Shown here: positions 9,073 through 17,194 of the stretch, one piece after another | How positions within the stretch are numbered: position 1 is the first letter of the stretch | Layout: each line of letters begins with the position of its first letter | The notes under the pieces: model-generated | Told to the model about the DNA's origin: nothing | What the model saw: only the letters and a program-made list of their open reading frames with translations | Databases searched by the model: none | Program-made: the position numbers and the translations under genes | Assembly: GCA_016290995.1 (NCBI GenBank) | Contig: JAEEVR010000022.1 | Span: 1 to 40,700 of the forward strand | Length of the DNA: 40,700 nucleotides | Reading direction: 5' to 3' | Origin: Treponema sp. | GTDB taxonomy: Bacteria; Spirochaetota; Spirochaetia; Treponematales; Treponemataceae

Positions 9073-10067
9073 TTTTTGCCCCGCGCCTCTTTGTCGCCGT
9101 ACTTTTCGTTAAGCGCTTCGGCGGCTCCTGTGATGTCCTTGACCTTGGCTCCGTTGCTTAGCGAAGTTTGACCTTGGACAACAACGCGCTCGCCCTCGCG
9201 CAAGCCGCTGATTATTTGAACGATTCCGTCAACTTCCTCGCCCAAAGAAACTTCGCGCTTTTCTACGGTGGAGTTTTCCTGCAACACGTAGGCAAAGTAT
9301 TTGTCCTCGTTTGTCACAAGCGCGCTCTTGGGAACGGTGACCGCTCCAGAATAGTCTTTTGTGTACAAAATTATTTGCGAGAACATTCCCGCGTTTATTT
9401 TTGAGTCGCGCTCGTCAAAGTTCAAGATTATTTGCTTGGTGCGACTGGCCGCGTCAACGACAGGCGAGACGCGCTTTACGGTGGCCGCGAATTTTTCGTC
9501 GGGGTAGGCTTGGACGGAGACAAGCGCCTTTAGTCCCGGCTTTAGGAACGAAACGTAGCGTTCGGGAATGTCGGCCACGATTTGCAAATTGTTTATGTCG
9601 CCGATTCTAGTGATTTCGGTGTTGGGCGAAACTGTGGTTCCGTTTTTGGCCGGCGTTGAGATTACGCTTCCGGCAATCGGAGCGTAGACCGGGCTTTGCT
9701 TGTAGTATTCGCCGGGCTGGCTTGGGTCAACGTAGGCGATTACGTCTCCGCGCTTTACGGAGGAGCCGAGCATTACTTGCGTTGAAATTATTTTTCCCGA
9801 AACGTTTGGGTAAACCGAAACGGAGTTTTGTGACTCAATCTCTCCGTTGGCAACGATATAGCCGTGAAGGATTTCGGGTTCGACGGCTTTTGTGACAACG
9901 CTGAATTCTGTGTTGCCGGCCGCTCCCCAAGAGCCGGACTTGCCGGGCTTTCCGCCTTTTCCGGGAGCGTCGTTTTTATTTTTTCCAAAGGTAAGGGCGT
10001 AGGCGATCAAGAGCGCCGCGACCGTTAAAAATACGATTAAAAACAAATGGGCTTTTTTTACTTTCAT
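9069..10067 (-). CDS. RND efflux periplasmic adaptor (HlyD/MacA family)
   Basis: A 332-aa membrane-fusion protein. It has an N-terminal membrane anchor (residues 7-26), a Gly/Lys-rich linker, a split biotinyl-lipoyl domain (VYPNVSGKIIS and AYVDPSQPGEYYKQSPVYAPIAGSV pieces), and beta-barrel and membrane-proximal domains ending near VVVQGQTSLSNGAKV. The coiled-coil hairpin normally between the lipoyl halves is very short here, as in some spirochaete and Bacteroides adaptors. It links the pump to the TolC-like channel. An AAGGAG site lies 6 nt before the ATG, and the gene follows tolC by one base. Confidence 0.92.
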   Translation of the reverse strand: MKVKKAHLFLIVFLTVAALLIAYALTFGKNKNDAPGKGGKPGKSGSWGAAGNTEFSVVTKAVEPEILHGYIVANGEIESQNSVSVYPNVSGKIISTQVMLGSSVKRGDVIAYVDPSQPGEYYKQSPVYAPIAGSVISTPAKNGTTVSPNTEITRIGDINNLQIVADIPERYVSFLKPGLKALVSVQAYPDEKFAATVKRVSPVVDAASRTKQIILNFDERDSKINAGMFSQIILYTKDYSGAVTVPKSALVTNEDKYFAYVLQENSTVEKREVSLGEEVDGIVQIISGLREGERVVVQGQTSLSNGAKVKDITGAAEALNEKYGDKEARGKK

Positions 10068-10068
10068 T

Positions 10069-11364
10069 TTATTCTCCTTGCGCGGGCGCGTTTTGCGCGC
10101 TGATTAACGTTCCAAAAGGAACGCCAAGCGTGTTTTCCAAAGTTAAAATTGACGAAGCCAAGTTGTAGGCTTGCTGCTTTAAGTTGAGGCGCGCTTTTTC
10201 CAAAGAAGTTCGCGCGTTCAAAAGTTCCGTCCAATTGCGCGAGCCTCGGTTGTAGGCTTCTTGCGTCATGCGGTAGCTTTGCTCGGCAAGGCTTACGCTG
10301 GACTTGAGCGTTTGTATCGCGGAGATCGACTGCTCGATTTTCTTTACGCCGCTTTGCGCGCTGACGGTGAGGCTTGTCTTTTTGTCCGCGATTTGCAATT
10401 CGTAATTCGCGATCGTGTCCTTTGCGGCGCTAACCGCGTCGGCTTTTTTTGACCAAGGCAAAAATCCGTCAAGGGGAAGCGTTACGCTTAGAGAAAGTCC
10501 GCCGGTCTCGTTCATGCCGCTTGTCGTGTTGCTCCACGTTGGCCTGTAATTCCAGCCCGCGCTGATCGTGGGGCCGTAAGCCGAAAAGCGGTTTGCCAAA
10601 AGGCTGTTCCGCGCTATCTCAAGATTTTTTTCAAGCGCCAAAAGTTCCAGCGAGCGAGTCTCGATTCCTTCGACAGAAACTCCCTGCAAGTCTGAAAAGG
10701 CGTCAAGGCTTCCGGCCAAATCAATTTGCGCGTCCTGGTCGATTCCCAAAGTTTGCTTAAAGGCCGCCAAGTCCGCGTCGTATGAAATTTGCGCGCTTTG
10801 CAAGGCGGGCAATTGCGTTTCGTAGTTGACTTGGCTTGAAAGGACGTCAAGCTGGCTTATCGCGCCCTGGCCGTACTTTCTGCGGTTGGTTTCGTAAGTT
10901 TGCCGCGCGGTCTCGGCGTTGGTCTTTTGCAAGTTGATGTTGTCGGCCTGGTAGAGCAAATTGTAAAAGGCGTTCCTCACTTTCATTTCCACGGAACGGC
11001 AGGCGGCCTCGTAGCTGAGTTGACCGGCCTGGTATTTTAGCGCGGCGTTTTTAATGTCGGTGTAAAGGTTTGTCGAAAGGGTCACGTTTACGCTTCCCTG
11101 GACGTAGGCGGAATAATTTTCGTTAAAATTTTTGTTGGTTTTTGAAAGGCCGCCGCTTGCGGTTAGGGAAGGGCTCGCGCTGTTCCACGAGTTTTTTTTG
11201 GAACGCTTGGCCGCGTCCAGCTGGATTTGGCTTTGCTTTATCTGAACGTTGTTCTTTAGCGCCAAGTCCACCGCGTCTTGGATCGACAGCGAAAGCGGCT
11301 GGCTTTGCGCGTTCAGGCCAAACGACAAGGCGGCCGCAAAAATCGCGCATAAGACTTTTTTCAT
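10069..11364 (-). CDS. TolC-family outer-membrane efflux protein
   Basis: A 431-aa outer-membrane channel. It has a Sec signal peptide (MKKVLCAIFAAALSFGLNAQ) followed by the repeated helical TolC halves, with the family-typical LSLQDAVDLALKNN-like opening, YGQGAISQLDVLSSQ in the first half and YNRGSRNWTELLNAR in the second. Start is the ATG at 11364, preceded by an AGGAG site; an upstream in-frame extension to 11436 lacks these signs and would bury the signal peptide. It is the first gene of the tolC-adaptor-pump-PG0541 operon. Confidence 0.92.
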   Translation of the reverse strand: MKKVLCAIFAAALSFGLNAQSQPLSLSIQDAVDLALKNNVQIKQSQIQLDAAKRSKKNSWNSASPSLTASGGLSKTNKNFNENYSAYVQGSVNVTLSTNLYTDIKNAALKYQAGQLSYEAACRSVEMKVRNAFYNLLYQADNINLQKTNAETARQTYETNRRKYGQGAISQLDVLSSQVNYETQLPALQSAQISYDADLAAFKQTLGIDQDAQIDLAGSLDAFSDLQGVSVEGIETRSLELLALEKNLEIARNSLLANRFSAYGPTISAGWNYRPTWSNTTSGMNETGGLSLSVTLPLDGFLPWSKKADAVSAAKDTIANYELQIADKKTSLTVSAQSGVKKIEQSISAIQTLKSSVSLAEQSYRMTQEAYNRGSRNWTELLNARTSLEKARLNLKQQAYNLASSILTLENTLGVPFGTLISAQNAPAQGE

Positions 11365-11416
11365 CGTATTCTCCTGCGTAGAATTGTTGTATTTTATCAT
11401 AATTTCGCTTGGAATT

Positions 11417-11445
11417 CTATAGTAGCGATGTGTCAAAAATGTGAC
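11417..11445 (-). promoter_or_regulatory. Probable tolC promoter with TGTCA-N6-TGACA inverted repeat
   Basis: On the minus strand a TTGTCA -35 and a TACTAT -10 are spaced by 17 bp. The -35 and half the spacer are covered by an inverted repeat, TGTCA-N6-TGACA (about 11431-11446), suited to a dimeric repressor of the exporter. No regulator gene is adjacent. Confidence 0.4.
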
Positions 11446-11450
11446 AAAGC

Positions 11451-11510
11451 TTGAAAATTCCCCGGGGAAATTGGGGGAGAATTTTCAAAAAATAGGGTAT
11501 TTTTGAAAAT
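11451..11510. repeat. Cluster of competing inverted repeats
   Basis: Arm 1 TTGAAAATTC (11451-11460) pairs perfectly with GAATTTTCAA (11479-11488). The same second arm, extended to 11494, also pairs with TATTTTTGAAAAT (11498-11510) over about 13 bp with one bulged A and a GGG loop. The two hairpins exclude each other, an attenuator-like layout, but no U-run follows and no transcript is known across it. Confidence 0.5.
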
Positions 11511-11670
11511 ACTAGGTGAAAAATGCTGTGGGAAAGTTGTTTTTGGGTGGAGGGTGTGGTAGAATGAGAGGAAAGGATTCGTGTTGGGATGTTTGGTTGT
11601 CAAGTAATAGTCAAAGAATTTGAAAAATGTTATAGTAGTGTGTGGAAATTCATTTTTTTTGGGTGGAAAA

Positions 11671-12678
11671 ATGCAAGTTACAAAAATAAATAACCGCCGT
11701 TATCTAGGTAATAAATACCGTCTCTTGCCGTTTATAAGCGATGTGATAGCAAAAGAATGTGGTAATTTTGAGACTTTTGCGGACATTTTTGCAGGGACAG
11801 GAGCCGTTTCTTCCGCTTATACAGATAAGACTTTGTACACAAACGATATACTCTATAGCAATTATTTATGCCACCTTACTTGGTTTTCCGATGAAGCATT
11901 CGACATCCAAAAAATTGAAAAATATATAGACTATTACAATTCTGACTTGCCTTATGAAGAAAACTATATGACGGATAATTTTTCAGATACCTATTTTTCA
12001 AGGAAAAACTGTTCTAAAATTGGTTTTATTCGTGAGAACATTGAAAATGAATTTAATGCTGGCAAAATTAACACGCGTGAAAGAGCGATGTTGGTTACTT
12101 CATTGCTTTATGGCATTGATAAAATTGCAAACACTTGCGGTCATTATGATGCGTACAGAAAAGGTGTAGAGTTTCCCGAATCTTTTACAATGTGCGTTCC
12201 CGAACCAAATATAAACTTAAAGCACAATCATTGCTATAATGAAGATACAAATGAACTCGTAAAAAACATTTCCGCAGATGTGGTTTACATTGACCCGCCC
12301 TATAATTCAAGACAATATTGCGATGCCTATCATCTTATCGAAAATATTGCTCGTTGGGAGAAGCCAGAGGTTTTCGGAGTCGCTAAAAAAATGGACAGAA
12401 CGGCTCTTAAAAGTAAATATTGTACACGGTCTGCCCCCTCAGCATTCAAAGACTTGATAGATAATCTTAATGCCAAATATATCGTTGTTTCTTATAACAA
12501 CATGGCGAACAAAGGCAACGACCGTTCAAACGCAAGAATCTCTGACACTCAAATTTTAGATACTTTAAAAACAAAAGGGAAGGTAAAAACTTACTCTGAA
12601 CAGTTTAAAGCATTCACAACAGGAAAGTCTGAGCATCTTGATAATGAAGAGAGGCTTTTTGTTTGTAAATGCAAATAA
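11671..12678 (+). CDS. DNA adenine N6-methyltransferase (D12 class), type IIS cassette
   Basis: A 335-aa DNA methyltransferase of the Dam/D12 alpha group. The N-terminal RRYLGNKYRLL segment is the FxGxK-type SAM-binding motif X, DIFAGTGAV (residues 38-46) is motif I and DPPY (about 208-211), followed by NSRQYCDAYHLIENIA, is catalytic motif IV. This resembles the FokI-type half methylases. I chose the ATG at 11671, because the upstream TTG at 11620 would place the probable -10 box (TATAGT, 11631-11636) inside the gene. It overlaps the second methyltransferase by 10 nt. It would methylate one strand of the asymmetric site cut by the nuclease encoded downstream. Confidence 0.88.
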   Translation: MQVTKINNRRYLGNKYRLLPFISDVIAKECGNFETFADIFAGTGAVSSAYTDKTLYTNDILYSNYLCHLTWFSDEAFDIQKIEKYIDYYNSDLPYEENYMTDNFSDTYFSRKNCSKIGFIRENIENEFNAGKINTRERAMLVTSLLYGIDKIANTCGHYDAYRKGVEFPESFTMCVPEPNINLKHNHCYNEDTNELVKNISADVVYIDPPYNSRQYCDAYHLIENIARWEKPEVFGVAKKMDRTALKSKYCTRSAPSAFKDLIDNLNAKYIVVSYNNMANKGNDRSNARISDTQILDTLKTKGKVKTYSEQFKAFTTGKSEHLDNEERLFVCKCK

Positions 12679-13592
12679 ACTCAAATCAAGAAGTCATCAA
12701 ATCACCTCTGAATTTTACAGGCGGTAAATATAAATTACTTTCTCAGATTCTTCCGCTTTTTCCAAAAGATATTTCAACTTTTATAGATTTGTTTTGTGGC
12801 GGTTGTAATGTTGCTGTAAATGTGTCTGCAAAAAAAATTATTTGTAATGATATAGATGCTAACTTAATCGGTTTGTTTTCATATTTCAAAAACACTTCTT
12901 ATGAAGTTCTTCTTCCGAAAATTCAGAAAATTATTAACGATTACAATTTGTCTGATTCAAATAAAAATGGCTATACATTTTATAATTGTAATTCTGCAAA
13001 CGGTCTAGGAAATTACAACCGAACGGGTTTCTTAAATCTAAGAAAAACCTTCAACGAGCTGCCAAAAAACAATGAAAATTACTTTTTGTTCTTGTATGTC
13101 CTAATTGTCTATGCCTTTAATAATCAGATTCGCTTTAATTCCGATGGCGAATTCAATCTTCCTGTTGGCAAACGAGATTTTAATATTCGAATGCAAAATA
13201 AGCTAAAATCTTTTTTGTTTACACTTTCTAACAAGAATATTTCTTTTTCAAACAAAGATTTTACGAGAATAAAGGTCTCTTCTCTTTCTGTAAAAGATTT
13301 TGTGTATGTTGATCCGCCGTATTTAATCACTTGTGCTACATATAACGAAAAATCTTGGAATGAAAACGAAGAAAAACGCTTGCTTGCCTATTTAGATGAG
13401 CTAAACGATAATAAAATTCGTTTTGCGCTTTCGAATGTTCTTTCCACTGATGGTAAAACAAACGATATTTTGAAACAATGGCTAGGTGAAAAAGGCTATA
13501 ATTGTCATCATTTGGATTTTTCTTATAATAATTCAAACTATCATAAAAAAAATATTTCCAAAACTGACGAAGTTTTGATTACAAATTATTAA
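12669..13592 (+). CDS. DNA adenine N6-methyltransferase (Dam/D12 family), second of the pair
   Basis: A 307-aa adenine methyltransferase with NFTGGKYKLL (motif X, residues 16-25), FIDLFCGGCNVAVNV (motif I, about 38-52) and VYVDPPY (motif IV, near residue 212-218). It is clearly a different D12 subgroup from its upstream neighbour, so the pair is not a recent duplication. Two adenine methylases with one type IIS nuclease is the usual way to protect both strands of a non-palindromic site. The gene is AT-rich compared with the core genome and starts inside the end of the first methylase gene. Confidence 0.9.
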   Translation: MQINSNQEVIKSPLNFTGGKYKLLSQILPLFPKDISTFIDLFCGGCNVAVNVSAKKIICNDIDANLIGLFSYFKNTSYEVLLPKIQKIINDYNLSDSNKNGYTFYNCNSANGLGNYNRTGFLNLRKTFNELPKNNENYFLFLYVLIVYAFNNQIRFNSDGEFNLPVGKRDFNIRMQNKLKSFLFTLSNKNISFSNKDFTRIKVSSLSVKDFVYVDPPYLITCATYNEKSWNENEEKRLLAYLDELNDNKIRFALSNVLSTDGKTNDILKQWLGEKGYNCHHLDFSYNNSNYHKKNISKTDEVLITNY

Positions 13593-13603
13593 GGGGGCAC
13601 TGC

Positions 13604-15610
13604 ATGGCAGAAGAAAATATTGCTTTCAAATCATTTTATTACAGTTTGGGAACTACAAGTTTTCGTATGCAGAACTTCAATCAAAAGATTGAACAGCAGC
13701 TTGATTTGCTTAATCAGTTTTGGCAGAAGCCTGAATATAAAGATAAAAAATGGGAAAGCAATGAACCTGTTCAGGAAGCTTACTATAATTTCATTAAAGA
13801 AAGTGATTTTTTGAAAGAAGGTGATGCACCTCGTAAGGCAAAAGATGCACGTCAGAAAACATCTGGTATGCGTGATATTGGATTAATTGATGATAACCGA
13901 AGATTAACACCAATCGGAAAGAAACTTTTAGAAGTTACAAAAAGCAATGATTTTGCAAGCGACAACTTCTTACAGATTCCAAAAGATAGTTTTATTTATT
14001 TCCAGCAGCTGCTAAAAACTTATATTACGATAGACAAAGATACCGGTGTAAGACCTTTTATATTGCTTGCTCGATTGTTGAAAAAGTTTAACTTTCTGAA
14101 TAAAGAAGAGTTTATGTATTTGTTTCCGCTCTGTATCAATAAAGAGACTACAGAATTTATAGAAAGTAAACTTTCAGAGTTTCGCGGACAAGATGCAAAT
14201 GTTGGCGAAATTGTTACAGATATATTTATGCAGCAACAAAATTATAAAGATGCTCTTGCATATTTTATTTCTGAGAAAAATGTAACAGAAGAGACTTTCT
14301 GTAAGGTTGGATTGAACCGCAAAAGTAAAGATTATGATCGTGCATATTTACCCTTGTACAACGCCATAAAAAAAGTTTATTTTGAAAATAATAAGACATC
14401 TAAATCAGTTTTAGATCTTTATGAAGCTTCTGACATAGGTAATGTAAAGACTCACTGGAGAAAGTTTTTGTTTCAAACTTCTTCAAGTGCTGCAATCAGA
14501 AAATCTCCAATTGATCAATTGCAGCATACAAACATGTTTTCAAACCTTGAGGATGTAGAAACATTTAAGACTGTATTCTTCAAGACAATGCACCTGATAA
14601 AGGTTGAACGTACTTTGGAAGATTATTTTGATTTGAACAGACGTTATCTTAAAATATCAGATACTCTTCTTTTCGCAGATGAAAATGTGAAGTTCGATGC
14701 AATTCCAAAATACTATTTCTCTTTATTACCAGATGATTTTTATAAACTCGCATTTGAGAAATCTGACAAACTCGCTGAAGTCCAATCCCTTGAAGAAATC
14801 TCACCTTACTTAAAGCTTGATGAAGATAAGCTTCTTAAGGCAATTAACAAAGATAACAAGACTTCATTTACAAAAATTGGTGAAATTAAGAAGTTTGTTG
14901 CTGATGAAAGAACCGAACGTTTCAACAAGCTTATTGATGAGAAGTTCTCTGATAAACAGTTAATCTACATTTTACAGCTTATCCAGAAACGGGCTGATAA
15001 AGAAATTCAAGAACTTGTCACGGACGATGCAGACATTCCAACAATCTTTGAATATATTCTTGGTATTGCATGGTATAAAATCAGCGAACGTAAAGGTGAC
15101 ATTCTTTCATTTATGAACTTGTCTTTAGAAGCTGACCTTTTGCCGAAAACTCACGCTGGCGGTGGAGAGGCAGATCTTGTTTTTCAGTACGAAGAAGCAA
15201 AAGATTATCCAAAGCACAGTTTGCTTATTGAGGCAACTCTTGCAGATTCTACAAATCAACGCCGTATGGAAATGGAACCTGTTTCAAGGCACTTGGGCGA
15301 TTATATGCTAGCACATAAAAATCTTGAATCTTACTGCGTATTCATTACAAATTTTTTGCACATAAATGTAATTTCAGATTTCCGTAATCGTCGTAAAATG
15401 GAATATTACGGCGGCAAAAATGGCGATGAAGTTATAAATGGTATGATGATTACACCGCTTGAAAACGAACTTCTTGTAACAATTCTTAGAAATGGCGTGA
15501 AATATCCGCAGCTTTATAAACTGTTCCATGAAATCCAAGAAAGTTCTCTTGCTCCGAAAGAGTGGTATGAAAAGATAAAGGAAAAAATTACTTTGTTAAA
15601 GCAAAAATAG
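13604..15610 (+). CDS. AlwI/BstNBI-family type IIS restriction endonuclease
   Basis: A 668-aa type IIS endonuclease. The C-terminal half carries the family catalytic block: THAGGGEADLVF (His517, Asp524), LLIEATLAD (Glu543, a PD-(D/E)XK variant with Thr in place of the usual Lys) and MEMEPVSRH (556-563). This closely follows the HAAGNQPD...EVTTSK...ESEPVTRH pattern I recall for the BstNBI nickase. The N-terminal half should recognise DNA. Known relatives recognise GGATC- or GAGTC-type sites and cut a few bases away; the site here is not determinable. An AGGGGG ribosome site lies in the 11-nt gap after the second methylase. No frameshift is seen, so the cassette looks functional. Confidence 0.88.
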   Translation: MAEENIAFKSFYYSLGTTSFRMQNFNQKIEQQLDLLNQFWQKPEYKDKKWESNEPVQEAYYNFIKESDFLKEGDAPRKAKDARQKTSGMRDIGLIDDNRRLTPIGKKLLEVTKSNDFASDNFLQIPKDSFIYFQQLLKTYITIDKDTGVRPFILLARLLKKFNFLNKEEFMYLFPLCINKETTEFIESKLSEFRGQDANVGEIVTDIFMQQQNYKDALAYFISEKNVTEETFCKVGLNRKSKDYDRAYLPLYNAIKKVYFENNKTSKSVLDLYEASDIGNVKTHWRKFLFQTSSSAAIRKSPIDQLQHTNMFSNLEDVETFKTVFFKTMHLIKVERTLEDYFDLNRRYLKISDTLLFADENVKFDAIPKYYFSLLPDDFYKLAFEKSDKLAEVQSLEEISPYLKLDEDKLLKAINKDNKTSFTKIGEIKKFVADERTERFNKLIDEKFSDKQLIYILQLIQKRADKEIQELVTDDADIPTIFEYILGIAWYKISERKGDILSFMNLSLEADLLPKTHAGGGEADLVFQYEEAKDYPKHSLLIEATLADSTNQRRMEMEPVSRHLGDYMLAHKNLESYCVFITNFLHINVISDFRNRRKMEYYGGKNGDEVINGMMITPLENELLVTILRNGVKYPQLYKLFHEIQESSLAPKEWYEKIKEKITLLKQK

Positions 15611-15674
15611 CGCATGGCAAGGGAGTGTATTCAGTAGTACAGCAAACGCGTTGCGGTCTAACAACTAATATATC

Positions 15675-15950
15675 ATGGACAACATTCTCCTAAACACTTG
15701 GATTGAATTAAAAAAGGGACTCAAAGCGCGGCTGACAAGGGCAGGAGCGGGCGGCTCCGATGAAAAATACATTTTGATATTGGACGTTGTCGAAAACGAA
15801 AATGCGCGAAAAATAAATTTAATCGTAAGCGGCCGCAAGGTTTTTGACAGTTCCGGAAAATGCTTGGACTTTGGCGACGCTTACCCCGTGGTCACGGAAC
15901 ACGGCAAAATTATGATTACAAAAAAGTTTATCAGCGCTTGGTTGGAATAA
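15675..15950 (+). CDS. Small hypothetical protein
   Basis: A 91-aa protein I do not recognise. It reads as a small mixed strand/helix domain (ILILDVVENENARKINLIVSG, then DAYPVVTEHGKIMITKKFISAWL), soluble, with no signal peptide. Its stop is directly followed by the ATG of the GNAT gene, so the two are coupled. Codon use returns to the core style, which puts the right edge of the restriction cassette just before it. No Shine-Dalgarno is visible before the ATG at 15675. Confidence 0.65.
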   Translation: MDNILLNTWIELKKGLKARLTRAGAGGSDEKYILILDVVENENARKINLIVSGRKVFDSSGKCLDFGDAYPVVTEHGKIMITKKFISAWLE

Positions 15951-16400
15951 ATGGAAATAAAAGAATTCTCGCAAACGGAAAACAAAGATTATTGGATTGG
16001 AAAAATCGCGCAAGCGGATTGGAGCGCCGGAAAATACCTTGGCCAAATATTGAGCGACGGCTCCTTTTATGATTTGTGCGGAAGCAAGGCCAAAGTTTTT
16101 CTTTTGACGGAAGGAAAAGAGTTGCTGTCGTTTTGCTCTTACGCGGAAATTGACGACGTTCCAGACACAAGCTTAAAGCCCTGGATTGGCTTTGTTTACA
16201 CCTTTCCGGCTTTTCGCGGGAAAAGGCTGATAGCGAAATTGATTGACCGCGCTTGTTCATGCGCGAAAGAAGATGGCTATAATGCCGTCTATGTTTCGAC
16301 CAACCAAAAGGGCTTGTACGAAAACTTTGGCTTTGAATTCTTTCAAGAGATGCAAGACCGCCGCGGCGATATGTCGTTGGTTTATAAACGTTGTGTCTAA
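15951..16400 (+). CDS. GNAT-family N-acetyltransferase
   Basis: A 149-aa acetyl-CoA-dependent acetyltransferase. The central WIGFVYTFPAFRGKRLIAKLI stretch (about residues 76-96) is the acetyl-CoA-binding strand and helix, and YVSTNQKGLYENFGFE (about 118-133) is the typical GNAT C-terminal motif. The substrate is unknown. It starts immediately after the stop of the 91-aa gene. Confidence 0.88.
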   Translation: MEIKEFSQTENKDYWIGKIAQADWSAGKYLGQILSDGSFYDLCGSKAKVFLLTEGKELLSFCSYAEIDDVPDTSLKPWIGFVYTFPAFRGKRLIAKLIDRACSCAKEDGYNAVYVSTNQKGLYENFGFEFFQEMQDRRGDMSLVYKRCV

Positions 16401-16409
16401 GAAAAAAAC

Positions 16410-16438
16410 TTGACAATACTACGTATACGTAGTAAAAT
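16410..16438 (+). promoter_or_regulatory. Promoter with an 18-bp palindromic operator (PadR target)
   Basis: TTGACA (16410-16415) and TAAAAT (16433-16438) are spaced by exactly 17 bp, and the perfect palindrome TACTACGTATACGTAGTA (16417-16434) fills the whole spacer. Such a site would let a dimeric repressor block RNA polymerase. The PadR-family gene encoded in the same transcript is the natural candidate, giving autorepression. Confidence 0.8.
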
Positions 16439-16459
16439 GGCCTCGTTTGGAGGCCGTTT

Positions 16460-17194
16460 ATGAAAAAACTGTTCCGCTTTAATTTCACAAAGGAAACCGC
16501 CGTCGCGTTTGCGGCCGGAGCGGTTATGATTGCCCTTAGCCTTTTGATGCTGCCCTTTATGGGCGCGTCTTTGTTCGACAAAATCGCTTCATTTGTCCTC
16601 CGCGACTTGCTTATGATTTTTGGCCTGGGCGTTGTTTTTGTTTCGCTTTATGCGGAACGGAACAAAGACAGCGTTAAGGCGATTGGCTTTACGGGAAAGA
16701 GAAATGTCCTAAGCCTTTTACTGAACATTCTTTTTGCCGCGGGCCTTTTGGCGATGTTCTTGAAGGAAGGTCGGCCGCAAGGAATTTGGGAAGCCAGAAA
16801 TCTTTACGCGGCCGCTTACATTTTGGTCGCCGGCGTTTTTGAGATGACTTTTATTTACGGCTATTTGCGCGCGTGTTTTGAAAGGGCGTTTGGAATTGTT
16901 CCCGCGATTTTTTTGACGGCCGCCTTTTATTCCTTCCATCACGCGGGCTTTCAGCCGGAGTTTATGCATTTGTTTTTTGTGGGGCTTATGTATTCCGCCG
17001 TTTATTACATCACGCAAAACCTTTTGATTGTTTTTCCATTCTTTTGGGCGGTCGGCGCTTTGTGGGACGTGATTGTTTCTTCGGAAGCGGGGAACGAGAT
17101 TAAAAACCTTGAATCATTCGCCATCGCGCTTGCGATTTTAGTCCTGTCCGCGATTTGGATTTTTGTTATAAGGAGAAAGCGCGATGTTGTCTAA
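16460..17194 (+). CDS. CPBP-like intramembrane protease family protein (degenerate motif)
   Basis: A 244-aa polytopic membrane protein with about seven or eight hydrophobic segments. Residues around 131-140 read EMTFIYGYL, in the place of the CPBP/Rce1 motif EExxxR-GYL. The first Glu is kept, but the second is Met and the Arg is Tyr. FYSFHHAG (about 154-161) matches motif 2 with its His. It may be a CPBP relative with altered activity or a transport/immunity protein. A GGAGG site lies 6 nt before the ATG. It overlaps the PadR gene by 11 nt, so the regulator probably controls this protein. Confidence 0.6.
   Translation: MKKLFRFNFTKETAVAFAAGAVMIALSLLMLPFMGASLFDKIASFVLRDLLMIFGLGVVFVSLYAERNKDSVKAIGFTGKRNVLSLLLNILFAAGLLAMFLKEGRPQGIWEARNLYAAAYILVAGVFEMTFIYGYLRACFERAFGIVPAIFLTAAFYSFHHAGFQPEFMHLFFVGLMYSAVYYITQNLLIVFPFFWAVGALWDVIVSSEAGNEIKNLESFAIALAILVLSAIWIFVIRRKRDVV

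Larger units (their letters stand above)
11365..11670. other. Intergenic region between the exporter operon and the restriction cassette
   Basis: About 306 bp with no convincing gene. From the exporter side it holds a leader and promoter for tolC, a TGTCA-N6-TGACA inverted repeat, a cluster of three mutually pairing arms (11451-11510), and then a G/T-rich stretch (about 11515-11600) with strong strand asymmetry. The promoter region of the restriction cassette lies at the end. The composition change here marks the left edge of the AT-rich cassette. Confidence 0.7.

Noticed and set aside
15640..15665. Possible integron attC site (GTCTAAC)
   Set aside because: No matching GTTRRRY partner and no long imperfect hairpin at attC distance; one 7-bp match is expected by chance.
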